Source of the DNA: Salibacterium lacus
GTDB lineage: Bacteria > Bacillota > Bacilli > Bacillales > Marinococcaceae
Reading direction: 5' to 3'
Length of the DNA: 64,000 bases
Assembly (NCBI RefSeq): GCF_042684865.1
Contig: NZ_JBHUML010000002.1
Coordinates: 930,001 to 994,000, forward strand
Part shown: positions 42,690-51,473 of the stretch, one piece after another
How positions within the stretch are numbered: position 1 is the first letter of the stretch
Layout: every line of letters begins with the position of its first letter
Position numbers and translations under genes: made by a program
The notes under the pieces: model-generated
Told to the model about the DNA's origin: nothing
The model's database searches: none
The model's input: the letters and a program-made list of their open reading frames with translations, nothing else

Positions 42690-43811
42690 TTACGCAGAAC
42701 GCGACAAGAAGGATGTCATATGATGGACGGCCTGTATGATGGCTTCTTCTTTTGGTTCCATACGCGCATCATGCAGACCATACGGCGTATCTACTCCGAG
42801 CCAGAACATGACACCGGGAATTTCCTCCAGAAAATATCCAAAGTCCTCGCCGGTCATGGCTTCCCCGCATTCCACCAGTTCCATTTCACTTTCTTCCGAG
42901 GTAAACCTCATAAATTCATCGGTTAATGCCTTGTCGTTGTTGACCTGGCAGTAAGCCGAACCCCAATCAATGGAAATCTCACAGTCAAAACCGGTTTCGA
43001 TGCCTGCAACCAGTGATTTGATCCGTTCTTTCACTTCTTTCATGCTCTCCACAGAAAGGGTGCGGACCGTTCCTTCCAGACGTGCCGTCTCTGCAATAAT
43101 ATTCTGCTTCGTTCCGCCGGAAATGGTGCCGACCGTCACAACGGCTGCATCCATCGGATTCACATTGCGCGAAACAATGGTCTGGAGCTGCGTAACAAGG
43201 TGTGAAGCCGCTACTACCATATCGTTGGCCATGTGGGGCCTTGCTCCGTGTCCCCCCTTTCCTTTCAGGTCCATAAACAGTTCCGATGTATTGGCAAACA
43301 GCAGGCCCGGTTTCAGTGCAACGGTACCGATCTGGTATTCCGGGGCAACGTGAAGAGCATACATTTCATCGGGTTTCCATTCCTGAAACGGCTGGGAACG
43401 AAGCATTGGGAGAGCTCCCCCCGGCCCTTCCTCCGCCGGCTGAAACAAAAACAGAAGATTGTTACGGGGCGGGTTCCCGGCAAAATAAGACAGAATGCCG
43501 GTTGCAATCGTCATATGTAAATCATGACCACACGCGTGCATATAGCCTTCATAGGTGGATGGAAACGAAAGAGTCGTCTGCTCTTTCATCGGCAGTCCGT
43601 CCATGTCCGTCCGGTAGCCGATCGTTTTTTCCGGAGCCGTTCCTTCCACAAACACAAATATACCACTCCGCCACGTGCGCACCGTGAGGTATTCCTGCGG
43701 CATCGCGTTGATTTTTTGAAGCAGCAGCTCTTGTGTTTTCCATTCTTCAAATCCCGGTTCCGGAATCTGGTGCAGCTGCCTGCGGAGTGTAAGCAGTTCC
43801 TCTTCAGTCAT
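42690..43811 (-). CDS. dapL: N-acetyldiaminopimelate deacetylase
   Basis: M20-family metallopeptidase of 373 residues that removes the acetyl group to give LL-diaminopimelate in the acetylase branch of lysine and peptidoglycan synthesis. It shows GYRTDMDGLPMKEQT, MHACGHDLHMTI (metal ligands) and LLFLFQPAEEGPGGA (catalytic Glu), with GHGARPHMANDMV in the dimer domain. It corresponds to B. subtilis YkuR. The ATG overlaps the upstream aminotransferase by 8 nt, and its ribosome site lies in that gene, so the two are coupled. Confidence 0.93.
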   Translation of the reverse strand: MTEEELLTLRRQLHQIPEPGFEEWKTQELLLQKINAMPQEYLTVRTWRSGIFVFVEGTAPEKTIGYRTDMDGLPMKEQTTLSFPSTYEGYMHACGHDLHMTIATGILSYFAGNPPRNNLLFLFQPAEEGPGGALPMLRSQPFQEWKPDEMYALHVAPEYQIGTVALKPGLLFANTSELFMDLKGKGGHGARPHMANDMVVAASHLVTQLQTIVSRNVNPMDAAVVTVGTISGGTKQNIIAETARLEGTVRTLSVESMKEVKERIKSLVAGIETGFDCEISIDWGSAYCQVNNDKALTDEFMRFTSEESEMELVECGEAMTGEDFGYFLEEIPGVMFWLGVDTPYGLHDARMEPKEEAIIQAVHHMTSFLSRSA

Positions 43812-45012
43812 GAATGGATACCTCCTTCAGGAGTTCTTCTTCAAGTGCCCTGACAAACGCATCGGTGTCCTGCGGTTTCAGTGTCAGCGGAGGCAGGAGC
43901 CGTATAATGGTCTGCTGGGTGACATTGACCATAAAACCTCGGCGGAGCAGCTGCTGCTGAATACGCTGGACGTCTTCAGGAAGCGCCTGCAGGCGGAGTC
44001 CGAGCATCATACCCTGTCCGCGGACTTCACGCAGCAGTCCTCCGCTTGTTACTTTGAGGTATTCGAGACTGTTCCATAAATAAGAAGCATGTTCTTTTCC
44101 TTTTTCCAATCCTTCCTGGTCAAGCAGCACATCAAGCACGGCATTTCCCAGCGAGGCGCTGAGGGGGCTGGGTGCAAACGTCGCACCGTGGTCCCCCGGC
44201 GCAAACAGCGTATCCAGTCCTTCACGTGCCACCATTCCCCCAAGCGGCAGGCCGCCGCCGACTCCTTTTGCAAAAAGAAGAAGATCCGGTGTTACATCCG
44301 TATGCTGATAGGAAAACAGCTTCCCGGTTCTTCCCATACCGGTCTGTATCTCATCCAGACAAAACAGCACGTGATAGCGGCGGCACAGGGAAGCCGCTCC
44401 TTCAATAAACGACCGCGACAAAGGCATGATGCCTCCGGAACCAAGGACCGGCTCCATCATGAAGGCCGCCGGTTTCTTTTCCTGAAAAAGGCGTTCCAGC
44501 GCCTCCAGGTCTTCCGGGACCGTTTCAAAGACCGGGTAATCGGCAGCCGGGAAGTCCTGGTATACATTTTCCTGACGAGTCAGCTGAACCGCGCCGAGCG
44601 TACGCCCGTGAAAACTGTTTTCAAGGACTGCAATGCCGTCCTTATTCTCCGGGTCTTCCTTTTTCCATTTATGAATCAGTTTAACTGCCGCTTCCACAGC
44701 CTCTGTTCCGGAATTGGAAAAAAAAACTTTTCCCGGAAAGGTCTCGTTCACCAGCCGTTCAGCCAGTGTAATGGCCGGGGTATTCAGGAACACATTCGAA
44801 ATGTGCAGAAATCTGCCTGCCTGTTCTTCAAGTTTCTGCACCAGATATGGATGGGAGTGACCTAAAATGTTCACAGCAAGTCCTGTGAATAAATCGAGGT
44901 AGCTGTTCCCTTCTTCATCATATAGGTAGTTTCCCTCCCCTTTTGTTACAGCAATGGGAAGACGCTGATAAGTGTTCATGATGTACTGCTGATCCCTGTT
45001 CATCCAGTTCAT
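43804..45012 (-). CDS. Class III aminotransferase in the DAP operon (ArgD-like)
   Basis: A 402-residue PLP enzyme of the acetylornithine/ornithine aminotransferase family: SNSGTEAVEAAVKLIHKW, SFHGRTLGAVQLT, VLFCLDEIQTGMGRTGK and the PLP lysine in LLLFAKGVGGGLPLGGM. Between dapH and dapL, the missing chemical step is transamination of N-acetyl-2-amino-6-oxopimelate, so it is probably the N-acetyl-LL-diaminopimelate aminotransferase. In B. subtilis PatA, a class I enzyme, is given that role. ArgD enzymes are known to act on DAP intermediates in other bacteria. An arginine-pathway role cannot be excluded. ATG 45012 follows GAAGGGACG. Confidence 0.87.
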   Translation of the reverse strand: MNWMNRDQQYIMNTYQRLPIAVTKGEGNYLYDEEGNSYLDLFTGLAVNILGHSHPYLVQKLEEQAGRFLHISNVFLNTPAITLAERLVNETFPGKVFFSNSGTEAVEAAVKLIHKWKKEDPENKDGIAVLENSFHGRTLGAVQLTRQENVYQDFPAADYPVFETVPEDLEALERLFQEKKPAAFMMEPVLGSGGIMPLSRSFIEGAASLCRRYHVLFCLDEIQTGMGRTGKLFSYQHTDVTPDLLLFAKGVGGGLPLGGMVAREGLDTLFAPGDHGATFAPSPLSASLGNAVLDVLLDQEGLEKGKEHASYLWNSLEYLKVTSGGLLREVRGQGMMLGLRLQALPEDVQRIQQQLLRRGFMVNVTQQTIIRLLPPLTLKPQDTDAFVRALEEELLKEVSIHD

Positions 45013-45087
45013 TGTGATTCGTCCCTTCTTTTGATGGAAAAATACCCGGCTGAAAACAGTGTTTCAGACCGGGCAGACAATCGTGTA

Positions 45088-45813
45088 TTATTCGTCTTCG
45101 TTTAAGCGGCGCAGTTCCTGCTTCATTTCTGTTTTGCCTTTTGTCTGATCATCAATTTCTTTGATGACACGGGCCGGGGTGCCTGCAACGACGGTATTGG
45201 CCGGTACGTCTTCGGTCACTACTGCTCCGGCTGCAACCACCGCACCTTCTCCGACGGTAACACCTTCAAGGATAGCGCAGTTCGCGCCGACGACAACACC
45301 GTCTTCGATGACAACCGGCTGTGCAGAAGGCGGCTCAATAACGCCTGCAAGAATAGATCCTGCTCCGATATGGCAGTTGTTTCCAACAGTAGCGCGTCCG
45401 CCGAGGGCGACGTTCATATCGATCATCGTGTTTTCACCGACAACAGCCCCGATATTGATCGTGGCGCCCATCATAATGACAGCGTTTTTTCCGATGTCCA
45501 CCTGATCACGGATCACCGCACCAGGCTCAATACGGGCCTGGATATCTTTCAGGTCAAGCAGCGGAATCGCACTGTTGCGGCGGTCATTTTCGATAACGTA
45601 ATCTTCGATCTTGTCCGGATTTTCTTCGATTCCTTTTTTAATGTCTTTCCATTCACCGAAAAGAACACCTGTATTCCCGGTAATGAACCGCTTCGTATCG
45701 TTGCCGAATCCGATTAGTTCCAGACCGTCTCCTTTGATATGTACTTTTACGGGTGTGGTTTTTTCACTTTCTGAAATAAACGAAATAATTTCATTGGCAT
45801 CCATTTGCTTCAT
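45088..45813 (-). CDS. dapH: Tetrahydrodipicolinate N-acetyltransferase
   Basis: Acetyltransferase of 241 residues that commits tetrahydrodipicolinate to the N-acetylated DAP branch. The N-terminal domain (1-85) is followed by a left-handed beta helix of hexapeptide repeats (VIMMGATINIGAVVGENTMI, GAGSILAGVIEPPS, GANCAILEGVTVGEGAVVAA). It corresponds to B. subtilis YkuQ. ATG 45813 follows GAGGAGGCACGTGAT. First gene of the dapH-aminotransferase-dapL unit, with 75 nt before the next gene. Confidence 0.96.
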   Translation of the reverse strand: MKQMDANEIISFISESEKTTPVKVHIKGDGLELIGFGNDTKRFITGNTGVLFGEWKDIKKGIEENPDKIEDYVIENDRRNSAIPLLDLKDIQARIEPGAVIRDQVDIGKNAVIMMGATINIGAVVGENTMIDMNVALGGRATVGNNCHIGAGSILAGVIEPPSAQPVVIEDGVVVGANCAILEGVTVGEGAVVAAGAVVTEDVPANTVVAGTPARVIKEIDDQTKGKTEMKQELRRLNEDE

Positions 45814-45963
45814 ATCACGTGCCTCCTCAAGTATTCTCCTTCATAGATTATCATACGTCACAGGCGAAAGAAACCATTCAGGTTCTTTTGTATCCCTTTA
45901 CATAAAAAACCCCTGGTTTACAGGGCTGTGCAAGGTCGTTATACTGTGCAGGTACGTATTTAG

Positions 45964-45975
45964 TTACTTAAGTAA
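45964..45975. promoter_or_regulatory. Candidate MarR operator
   Basis: The perfect 12-bp palindrome TTACTTAAGTAA lies 6 nt before the ribosome site of the MarR gene. MarR regulators typically bind such AT-rich dyads in their own promoter, so autoregulation of the marR-MFS unit is likely. Confidence 0.55.
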
Positions 45976-45992
45976 ATAATAAGGAGTTAATG

Positions 45993-46412
45993 ATGGATAC
46001 AAGCGGATTAATCCACCTAATGAATCAGAAAGCACGCAGTTTCTCAAAAGAACTCAATGAATACGTGCAGCCGCACGGACTGTATACCTCCCAGTGGACC
46101 ATATTGTACGTCTTGATGAAAAACGGACCGATGACACAAACCGCTATCTGGAAATACCTGCAGGTGGAAGCGCCGACCGTGACCCGCACCCTCGCTAAAA
46201 TGGAAGAGAACGGCTGGGTCAGCAGAGAGTACGGCAGGGACCGCCGGGAGCGCATTGCTGCCTTAACAGAAGAAGCAAAAACGCAACTGCCGGCAGTGAA
46301 AAAGAGTGTCGAAGATGCTGAACATCACTTTACCGGCTCTTTAACCCGGGAAGAAGCAGACCAGCTTTACAGACTTCTGCAGAAACTCGGAACAGAAGAA
46401 AGAAGGGATTAA
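45993..46412 (+). CDS. MarR family transcriptional regulator
   Basis: A 139-residue winged-helix regulator (NGPMTQTAIWKYLQVEAPTVTRTLAKMEENGWVSRE is the recognition helix region; YGRDRRERIAALTEEA the wing). Probably represses itself and the adjacent transporter until a ligand binds. ATG at 45993 lies 6 nt after AAGGAG; the ATG at 45990 is only 3 nt away and less likely. The MFS gene starts 1 nt after its stop. Confidence 0.92.
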   Translation: MDTSGLIHLMNQKARSFSKELNEYVQPHGLYTSQWTILYVLMKNGPMTQTAIWKYLQVEAPTVTRTLAKMEENGWVSREYGRDRRERIAALTEEAKTQLPAVKKSVEDAEHHFTGSLTREEADQLYRLLQKLGTEERRD

Positions 46413-46413
46413 C

Positions 46414-47631
46414 TTGGATCAGTCGAAACAACCGATCTGGACGAAAGACTTCCTCAGCATTTCTCTCGTTCATTTCATCGTCTTTGTTATTTTTTATACG
46501 CTGCTTACCACTCTCCCGCTCTATGTCGTCAATGAAATGGGAGGATCCGAGTCCAAAGGCGGTCTTATTGTAACCGCCATGCTCCTTACCGCCATTATCA
46601 TCCGTCCCTTTTCGGGAAAAATACTGGATTGGGGCGGAAAGAAAAACATCCTGCTTATCACAGCTGTCGTATTTGCGCTTTCTACCTACGGGTATATCTG
46701 GATCGATACTTTTCTTCCGCTCATCCTGCTCCGCGTTTTCCACGGCATTTCCTTTGGTGTGCTGACGACTGCCACCGCATCCATTGCTGCAGATGTCGTA
46801 CCGGAAGCAAGACGGGGAGAAGGACTCGGCTATTTCACGATGTCCATGAATCTTGCGATCGTGGCCGGTCCGTTTCTAGGCTTATCACTGACACAGTTCA
46901 TGTCCTATCAATTTCTGTTTGTACTGTTAAGTGTCATTATGAGCGCCGGCGTGCTTTCTGCCTTTCTTGTCCATCCAAAAGACATTCCGAAGTCTTCCCC
47001 CAGCGAAAACAGTCCGACAGGCTTGCGGGGGCTTATCGAACACAAAGCTCTGCCCATCGCCGCCGCCAGCAGTCTTGTCGCTTTTGCCTATTCAGGAGTC
47101 ATATCGTTTATTTCTGTGTACGCAGAAGAACTCGGGCTTGCTTCGGTATCCAGTTATTTCTTCCTTGTTTTTGCGGTGACCATGCTGCTCAGCCGTCCGT
47201 ACCTCGGCCGTTTGTTTGACGAACGCGGCTCGAAAATTGTCATCCTGCCATGTCTGTTTGTTTTTGCTTTGGGACTCGGTCTCCTCAGTGCCGCGGGTGG
47301 TGCCGTTATGTTTCTTGTATCGGCCGCTCTGATTGGTATAGGGTACGGAACGCTCCTGCCATCGCTTCTTTCTTTATCTGTACAAACCGCAGCGCCGGAG
47401 CGTAACAGTTACGCGACCGCTACGTTTTTCATGATGTTTGACAGCGGCATAGCGGCTGGTTCATTCCTGCTCGGTATTATCGTGTCCTACACCGGTTTTT
47501 CGATGTTGTTTGCCGGCAGTGCCGTTTTTGTTCTGCTGCTCCTCTCCCTCTTCCAGTTCATGCTGGGAAAGAAGAAGCCATCGCCGGTTGAGGGGTGGAA
47601 CCAGCAGGAGGCTGAAACTCCCGGCCGTTAA
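46414..47631 (+). CDS. MFS transporter, drug-efflux type
   Basis: A 405-residue permease with twelve predicted helices, the loop 2-3 motif GKILDWGGKKNILL, RVFHGISFGVLTTATASIAA and the antiporter-type MNLAIVAGPFLGLSL. It resembles Bacillus MFS exporters of the YkuC/YwfA kind; substrate unknown. The TTG at 46414 follows AGAAGGGA inside the marR end. Control by the adjacent MarR protein is the simplest reading, implying export of a compound sensed by it. Confidence 0.9.
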   Translation: MDQSKQPIWTKDFLSISLVHFIVFVIFYTLLTTLPLYVVNEMGGSESKGGLIVTAMLLTAIIIRPFSGKILDWGGKKNILLITAVVFALSTYGYIWIDTFLPLILLRVFHGISFGVLTTATASIAADVVPEARRGEGLGYFTMSMNLAIVAGPFLGLSLTQFMSYQFLFVLLSVIMSAGVLSAFLVHPKDIPKSSPSENSPTGLRGLIEHKALPIAAASSLVAFAYSGVISFISVYAEELGLASVSSYFFLVFAVTMLLSRPYLGRLFDERGSKIVILPCLFVFALGLGLLSAAGGAVMFLVSAALIGIGYGTLLPSLLSLSVQTAAPERNSYATATFFMMFDSGIAAGSFLLGIIVSYTGFSMLFAGSAVFVLLLLSLFQFMLGKKKPSPVEGWNQQEAETPGR

Positions 47632-47660
47632 ATGGTCCCCGGTCTTATACAAAAAAGAAA

Positions 47661-47693
47661 AGACGGAGTGGAACCGTTTCCCGCACTCCGCCT
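47661..47693. terminator. Bidirectional hairpin, MFS / lipoprotein
   Basis: AGACGGAGTG pairs with CACTCCGCCT with one mismatch; A and T tracts flank it between the two convergent stops. Confidence 0.65.
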
Positions 47694-47714
47694 TAACTGA
47701 TCCATTTCTCTTTT

Positions 47715-48284
47715 TTATGATGATGTTTCGAACCATACAGTACTGACTTCATCTGCTGTTTCGTCCGGCTTTTCCACGATGATTGTTCCGTCCTCGTATT
47801 TATATTCCTGCGTCCAAAGTTCTTCCATTTTGTTCTCATATTCTTCATCCGGAGAACCAATCTGTTTAGAGACCTTTTCGGCTTGAACAGAAGGGTTCTG
47901 CACGGCAAATGTCTCTGCCTGCTGTGAGCCATCAGGGAAAAAGAAAGTACCGCTGCCGTAATCCATAAACGCTGCTCCTTCAAATGACCCTTCCTCCACC
48001 GGTGTTCCGGCTTCTTTTTCTATCTGCTGCCGGTCACGTTGCAGCATGGAAAATAACGTGGTGATCGCTTCATCTTCAAAGAGGCTGTTAAACTGTTCTG
48101 CCCCTTCTTCTTTCTGGTCGGTTGCGCTTTTCACGTCGGAGAGAGGCTGTTTTTCTTCCACCTGCACAGCAGAAGATGTTGCAGCCGCCTGCACTGTACT
48201 GTTTTCTTTCATGTCTGATTGTCCACAGGATGCGAGCAGTCCTGCACTAATGAGCAAAACGGCGGTCCCTGTCTTCTTCAACAA
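47715..48284 (-). CDS. Hypothetical lipoprotein
   Basis: A 189-residue exported lipoprotein: short basic N-terminus, hydrophobic core and lipobox LLASC (Cys at about 20), then a Ser/Gln/Glu linker and a mixed domain (YGSGTFFFPDGSQQAETFA, EELWTQEYKYEDGTIIVEKP) without a recognised family motif. TTG TTG at the start follows GGAGGGG; either could initiate. A role at the cell surface is all that can be said. Confidence 0.7.
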   Translation of the reverse strand: MLKKTGTAVLLISAGLLASCGQSDMKENSTVQAAATSSAVQVEEKQPLSDVKSATDQKEEGAEQFNSLFEDEAITTLFSMLQRDRQQIEKEAGTPVEEGSFEGAAFMDYGSGTFFFPDGSQQAETFAVQNPSVQAEKVSKQIGSPDEEYENKMEELWTQEYKYEDGTIIVEKPDETADEVSTVWFETSS

Positions 48285-48423
48285 CGCCCCCTCCTTTCGT
48301 TCTTCTACTTATCGTATTTCCCTTTCTCTACGAATTTACACTATGATTTCGAACGCTCTGAAAAATGAAACTTTTGTCTTGATGTTGGGATTACAAGAGA
48401 ACGGGCCAAACCATCACCAGATA

Positions 48424-48471
48424 AAAAAATGTTCCGAACGATTCTGTTATGAATCGTTCGGAACATTTTTT
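48424..48471. terminator. Strong bidirectional terminator with repeat-type stem
   Basis: A perfect 21-bp stem (48424-48444 / 48451-48471) with a 6-nt loop, AAAAAA and TTTTTT at the ends. Its core CCGAACGATT is identical to the hairpin in repeat copies A-C, but the GAGTCTGGGACAAAA ends are absent. It follows the HPr-like gene. Confidence 0.9.
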
Positions 48472-48504
48472 GCGGGTGGGAAGGTGCCCGCCGGACTTTT
48501 TATA

Positions 48505-48921
48505 TTAATGTCTCGTCGTTTTTAGATAGGACTTTGCGACGTTTCGTACTTCAGGAGTCCAGTTATGAAGGGAAGCCGTCATCGCTTTTTCGACCGATTC
48601 CACTCCTTCTTCCTCCCAGTATCCAAGCGTTTCCTGTGCTGCCTGCGCGTCCTCCAGAAAGGAATGAACACTGGATAGTAAGGACGAAGCATCTGTCCCT
48701 TTGGCACGGACATGAATCTTGTCGCCGATTCGTATGGTTGTAAATACCGACATCATACCAAGCATACTTTTTCCATTTGCAGAGCTCTGCTTTTTTTCAA
48801 AAAAAACGTCACTTTCATACAGCTCCAAATGATGAACCAGCTCCATTACCTTCTGTACAGACAATCCTTTGAATAATGAGAATACAGCCGTCTGTTCCAA
48901 CGTGCCTGCCCCCTTCTCCAT
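48505..48921 (-). CDS. HPr-like domain protein lacking the phosphorylatable His
   Basis: A 138-residue protein. Residues about 10-92 align without gaps with B. subtilis HPr around the two regulatory sites: GIHARPA corresponds to GLSVQKV (His15 replaced by Ser21) and KSIMGVMS to KSMLGMMS (Ser46 kept as Ser52); SDVFFEK and GDKIHVRAKGTDA fit the following strands. The C-terminal 45 residues (WEEEGVESVEKAM, WTPEVRNVAKSYL) are an extra helical region. It cannot carry PTS phosphate at position 15 but could be regulated at Ser52, as Crh is. ATG 48921 follows AGAGG. No PTS gene is near. Confidence 0.72.
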   Translation of the reverse strand: MEKGAGTLEQTAVFSLFKGLSVQKVMELVHHLELYESDVFFEKKQSSANGKSMLGMMSVFTTIRIGDKIHVRAKGTDASSLLSSVHSFLEDAQAAQETLGYWEEEGVESVEKAMTASLHNWTPEVRNVAKSYLKTTRH

Positions 48922-48997
48922 TTAAATCCTCTGCTATTATAAAGGGAGTCTTCTGCATTTTCCACCGTTTAACGAAAGAGTGTCACAGAAATGTTGC

Positions 48998-50128
48998 TTA
49001 TTCTTCGTTGGACTCTCGTTTCTCCCGTTCCATCCCTTTCCATTCTTCCGGTATTTTTTCCACATAAAGGGAACGGGATGGGAAAGCGGCGCTTACGCCT
49101 TCTTCTTCGAGAATACGGATAACGGTTAAATTAATTTCTTCTTTCACTCTATACCATTCCTGCCAAGCCGTGGACTTTGTGAAAAAGTAGATGAAAATAT
49201 CATAGGAAGAGTCACTCATTTCACTGAAACGCACGAGAATTAATTCGTTATCCACATCCTTATGATCACGCAGCATCTCATCCACCCGCTGCACGACGGT
49301 TTCGATCTTAGCGGGCGGTGTTCCGTACTCCACACCTACTGTAAACATAACGCGGCGGACACTCATTTCCGACCAGTTAGTGATGGCTTCACTGGCAAGG
49401 ATTTTATTCGGTACGGTAACAAGCGAATCGGCAAACGTCCGGACTTCCGTGCTTCGAAAGCTGATGTCTTCCACCATTCCTTCCACAGTCGGCGTTTCAA
49501 TCCAGTCGCCGCTTTTAAACGGACGTTCCGTCACAATGATGACGCCGCCGAGAAAGTTGCTGAGCGTTTCCTGGGCGGCAAGCGCCACCGCCAGTCCGCC
49601 CAGACCAAGACCTGCCACCAGACCATTAATGTCGTAACCCCACTCGTAAGCAACGACGGTAATTGTCAGCAGTACGATGACAAAACGGGTCAGTTTTGAC
49701 AAAAACGGAATGACCATACTGTCGGCCCCGTCTTCCATTTTATGCGAAAAACGGTGAAACAGATTCGAACTCGTCGACGAAAAGTTAAACAGCCCCCAGC
49801 CGATGACTGCAATCACAATAGAACGGTATATCGTGTTGATCACACCCATGGATTCAGGCGGTATGGGCAGATATAATAGCGCAAGGTATACACCAAGCAC
49901 CCCGATAAAGAAACGGACCGGCTTTTCAAACGACGTCAGCATATTCGTAAAAAACGATGCCGGAGACTTTTGCGCAAACCTCATCACTATCTTGAAAATG
50001 TAACGGGTGAACACTTTTCGAAAGATGAAAACAACGAGAAAGATAAGACATGCTATCCCGATTTTCACCCATGGCAGTCCCAGAAAAGCTTCCCACCATT
50101 GATCGATGATATTTAGTACGATATCCAT
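48998..50128 (-). CDS. Mechanosensitive ion channel family protein (MscS type, larger)
   Basis: A 376-residue MscS-family channel with about five hydrophobic helices, the pore-type helix LGLGGLAVALAAQETLSNFLGG, beta domain with DSLVTVPNKILASEAITNWS and an alpha/beta C-terminal region. The tail is charged (MEREKRESNEE). It differs from the 273-residue channel at 41775 in having extra N-terminal helices. ATG 50128 follows GGAGGGAAAAC. Probable role in osmotic relief; gating is unknown. Confidence 0.9.
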   Translation of the reverse strand: MDIVLNIIDQWWEAFLGLPWVKIGIACLIFLVVFIFRKVFTRYIFKIVMRFAQKSPASFFTNMLTSFEKPVRFFIGVLGVYLALLYLPIPPESMGVINTIYRSIVIAVIGWGLFNFSSTSSNLFHRFSHKMEDGADSMVIPFLSKLTRFVIVLLTITVVAYEWGYDINGLVAGLGLGGLAVALAAQETLSNFLGGVIIVTERPFKSGDWIETPTVEGMVEDISFRSTEVRTFADSLVTVPNKILASEAITNWSEMSVRRVMFTVGVEYGTPPAKIETVVQRVDEMLRDHKDVDNELILVRFSEMSDSSYDIFIYFFTKSTAWQEWYRVKEEINLTVIRILEEEGVSAAFPSRSLYVEKIPEEWKGMEREKRESNEE

Positions 50129-50307
50129 TGTTTTCCCTCCATGTGCCCTGGTTCCGGATCGGTACTGTCCGGCAGCATCATCAGGAGCACTACATGCATC
50201 ACAACATCTCTTTTCTTTGTATCAATAAACGTCTTTCTTATTTTACTAAAACAACCGCCGCTCTGTATATCCTTCCTTACGCTTATCTCTTTCACGAAGG
50301 AAAAGAA

Positions 50308-50330
50308 GTAAACGGGGAATCCCCGTTTAC
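50308..50330. repeat. 23-bp near-perfect palindrome
   Basis: GTAAACGGGGA, one central base, TCCCCGTTTAC. With no loop in the full pairing it looks more like a protein binding site than a terminator. It lies between the divergent mscS-type gene and DUF3231 gene, in a 331-bp gap (50129-50459) without other visible features. Confidence 0.5.
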
Positions 50331-50459
50331 TGCAGGAAGCCGGCGTATTCCTACCATCACGACCTGCTGCTGTTTTTTTCTTTTATTATACACAAAAGAT
50401 GAATGGAACCATGAAAAAAGAGCAGAATATAAACGAAATACACGTTTGGAGGATTAGGT

Positions 50460-51473
50460 ATGCAGGAGTCGAACCGTAACATATCATTAACGTCGGCAGA
50501 GATCTCCCAATTATGGATAACATATATGAATGACAGTGCAGCCATCTGTCATTTAGAGCAGGAAATGAACATCGTCGAAGATACGGAGATAAGAAATTTA
50601 CTGCAATACGCCTTGGAAGTTTCCCACTCCCACATTCGTACCGTTACAGAGCTGTTTCATAACGAAAATTATCCAATTCCTCATGGTTTTAAACTTAGCG
50701 AGGATGTAGATGTAACAGCCCCTCGTTTATTTTCGGATACGTATTATTTAAATTCGCTGAATCAGTTAGGAAAGCTTGGATTAAATAATTACAATATGGC
50801 TTTAAGTTTAGTTGTAAGAGAGGACATTTATTATTTTTACAGTGCCTGTCTTACCGAATCAGATAAAATTATCAAATGGAGCAATGATATTTTATTATCC
50901 AAAGGTTCCTATATAAGGCCGCCTTATCTTCCAAAACCAAAGACTTTCGATTATGTTCATAAAAAAAGTTTTTTAGCAGGGTATTTTGGAGAAAGACGAC
51001 CGTTAACAGGGATGGAAATAGCCAATCTTTATGCCAATTTCCAAAGAAATGCGCTCGGGTCTGCCACCATGATGGGATACAGCCAGATTGCCCAGAACAA
51101 AGAGGTGGTCCAATTTTTAAAAAGAGGAAGAGATATGGCTCAAAAACACTGTGACATATTTGAATCCTATTTAAAGGAAAACGACCTGCCCAGCCCGATG
51201 ATGCTGGACTCCGAAGTAACGGATTCAACGACTTACACCTTTTCTGACAAAAAGATGATGTTTTATTGTTCAACATTAACCACCATCAGTCTTGGATATT
51301 ACGGCACAAGCATGTCCATGAGTCCACGCAGGGATATCGGTGTTATGTATGGCAGACTGATGGCTGAAGTTGCGCAGTTTGCGGATAAAGGAGCAAACAT
51401 TATGATTAAGCACGGATGGATGGAAGAGCCGCCAAGAGCCGCAGACAGGGATGAATTAGCGGATAACGATTAA
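50460..51473 (+). CDS. DUF3231 family protein
   Basis: A 337-residue soluble protein built of two similar, helical, ferritin-like halves (first about 12-170, second about 185-325: LTSAEISQLWITYMNDSAAI and LTGMEIANLYANFQRNALGS align). DUF3231 proteins occur in spore formers and are distantly like CotF coat proteins; the function is unproven. ATG 50460 follows TTGGAGGATTAGGT. Codons are more AT-rich than in the flanking core genes, which suggests an accessory gene. No terminator is evident after it. Confidence 0.85.
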   Translation: MQESNRNISLTSAEISQLWITYMNDSAAICHLEQEMNIVEDTEIRNLLQYALEVSHSHIRTVTELFHNENYPIPHGFKLSEDVDVTAPRLFSDTYYLNSLNQLGKLGLNNYNMALSLVVREDIYYFYSACLTESDKIIKWSNDILLSKGSYIRPPYLPKPKTFDYVHKKSFLAGYFGERRPLTGMEIANLYANFQRNALGSATMMGYSQIAQNKEVVQFLKRGRDMAQKHCDIFESYLKENDLPSPMMLDSEVTDSTTYTFSDKKMMFYCSTLTTISLGYYGTSMSMSPRRDIGVMYGRLMAEVAQFADKGANIMIKHGWMEEPPRAADRDELADND

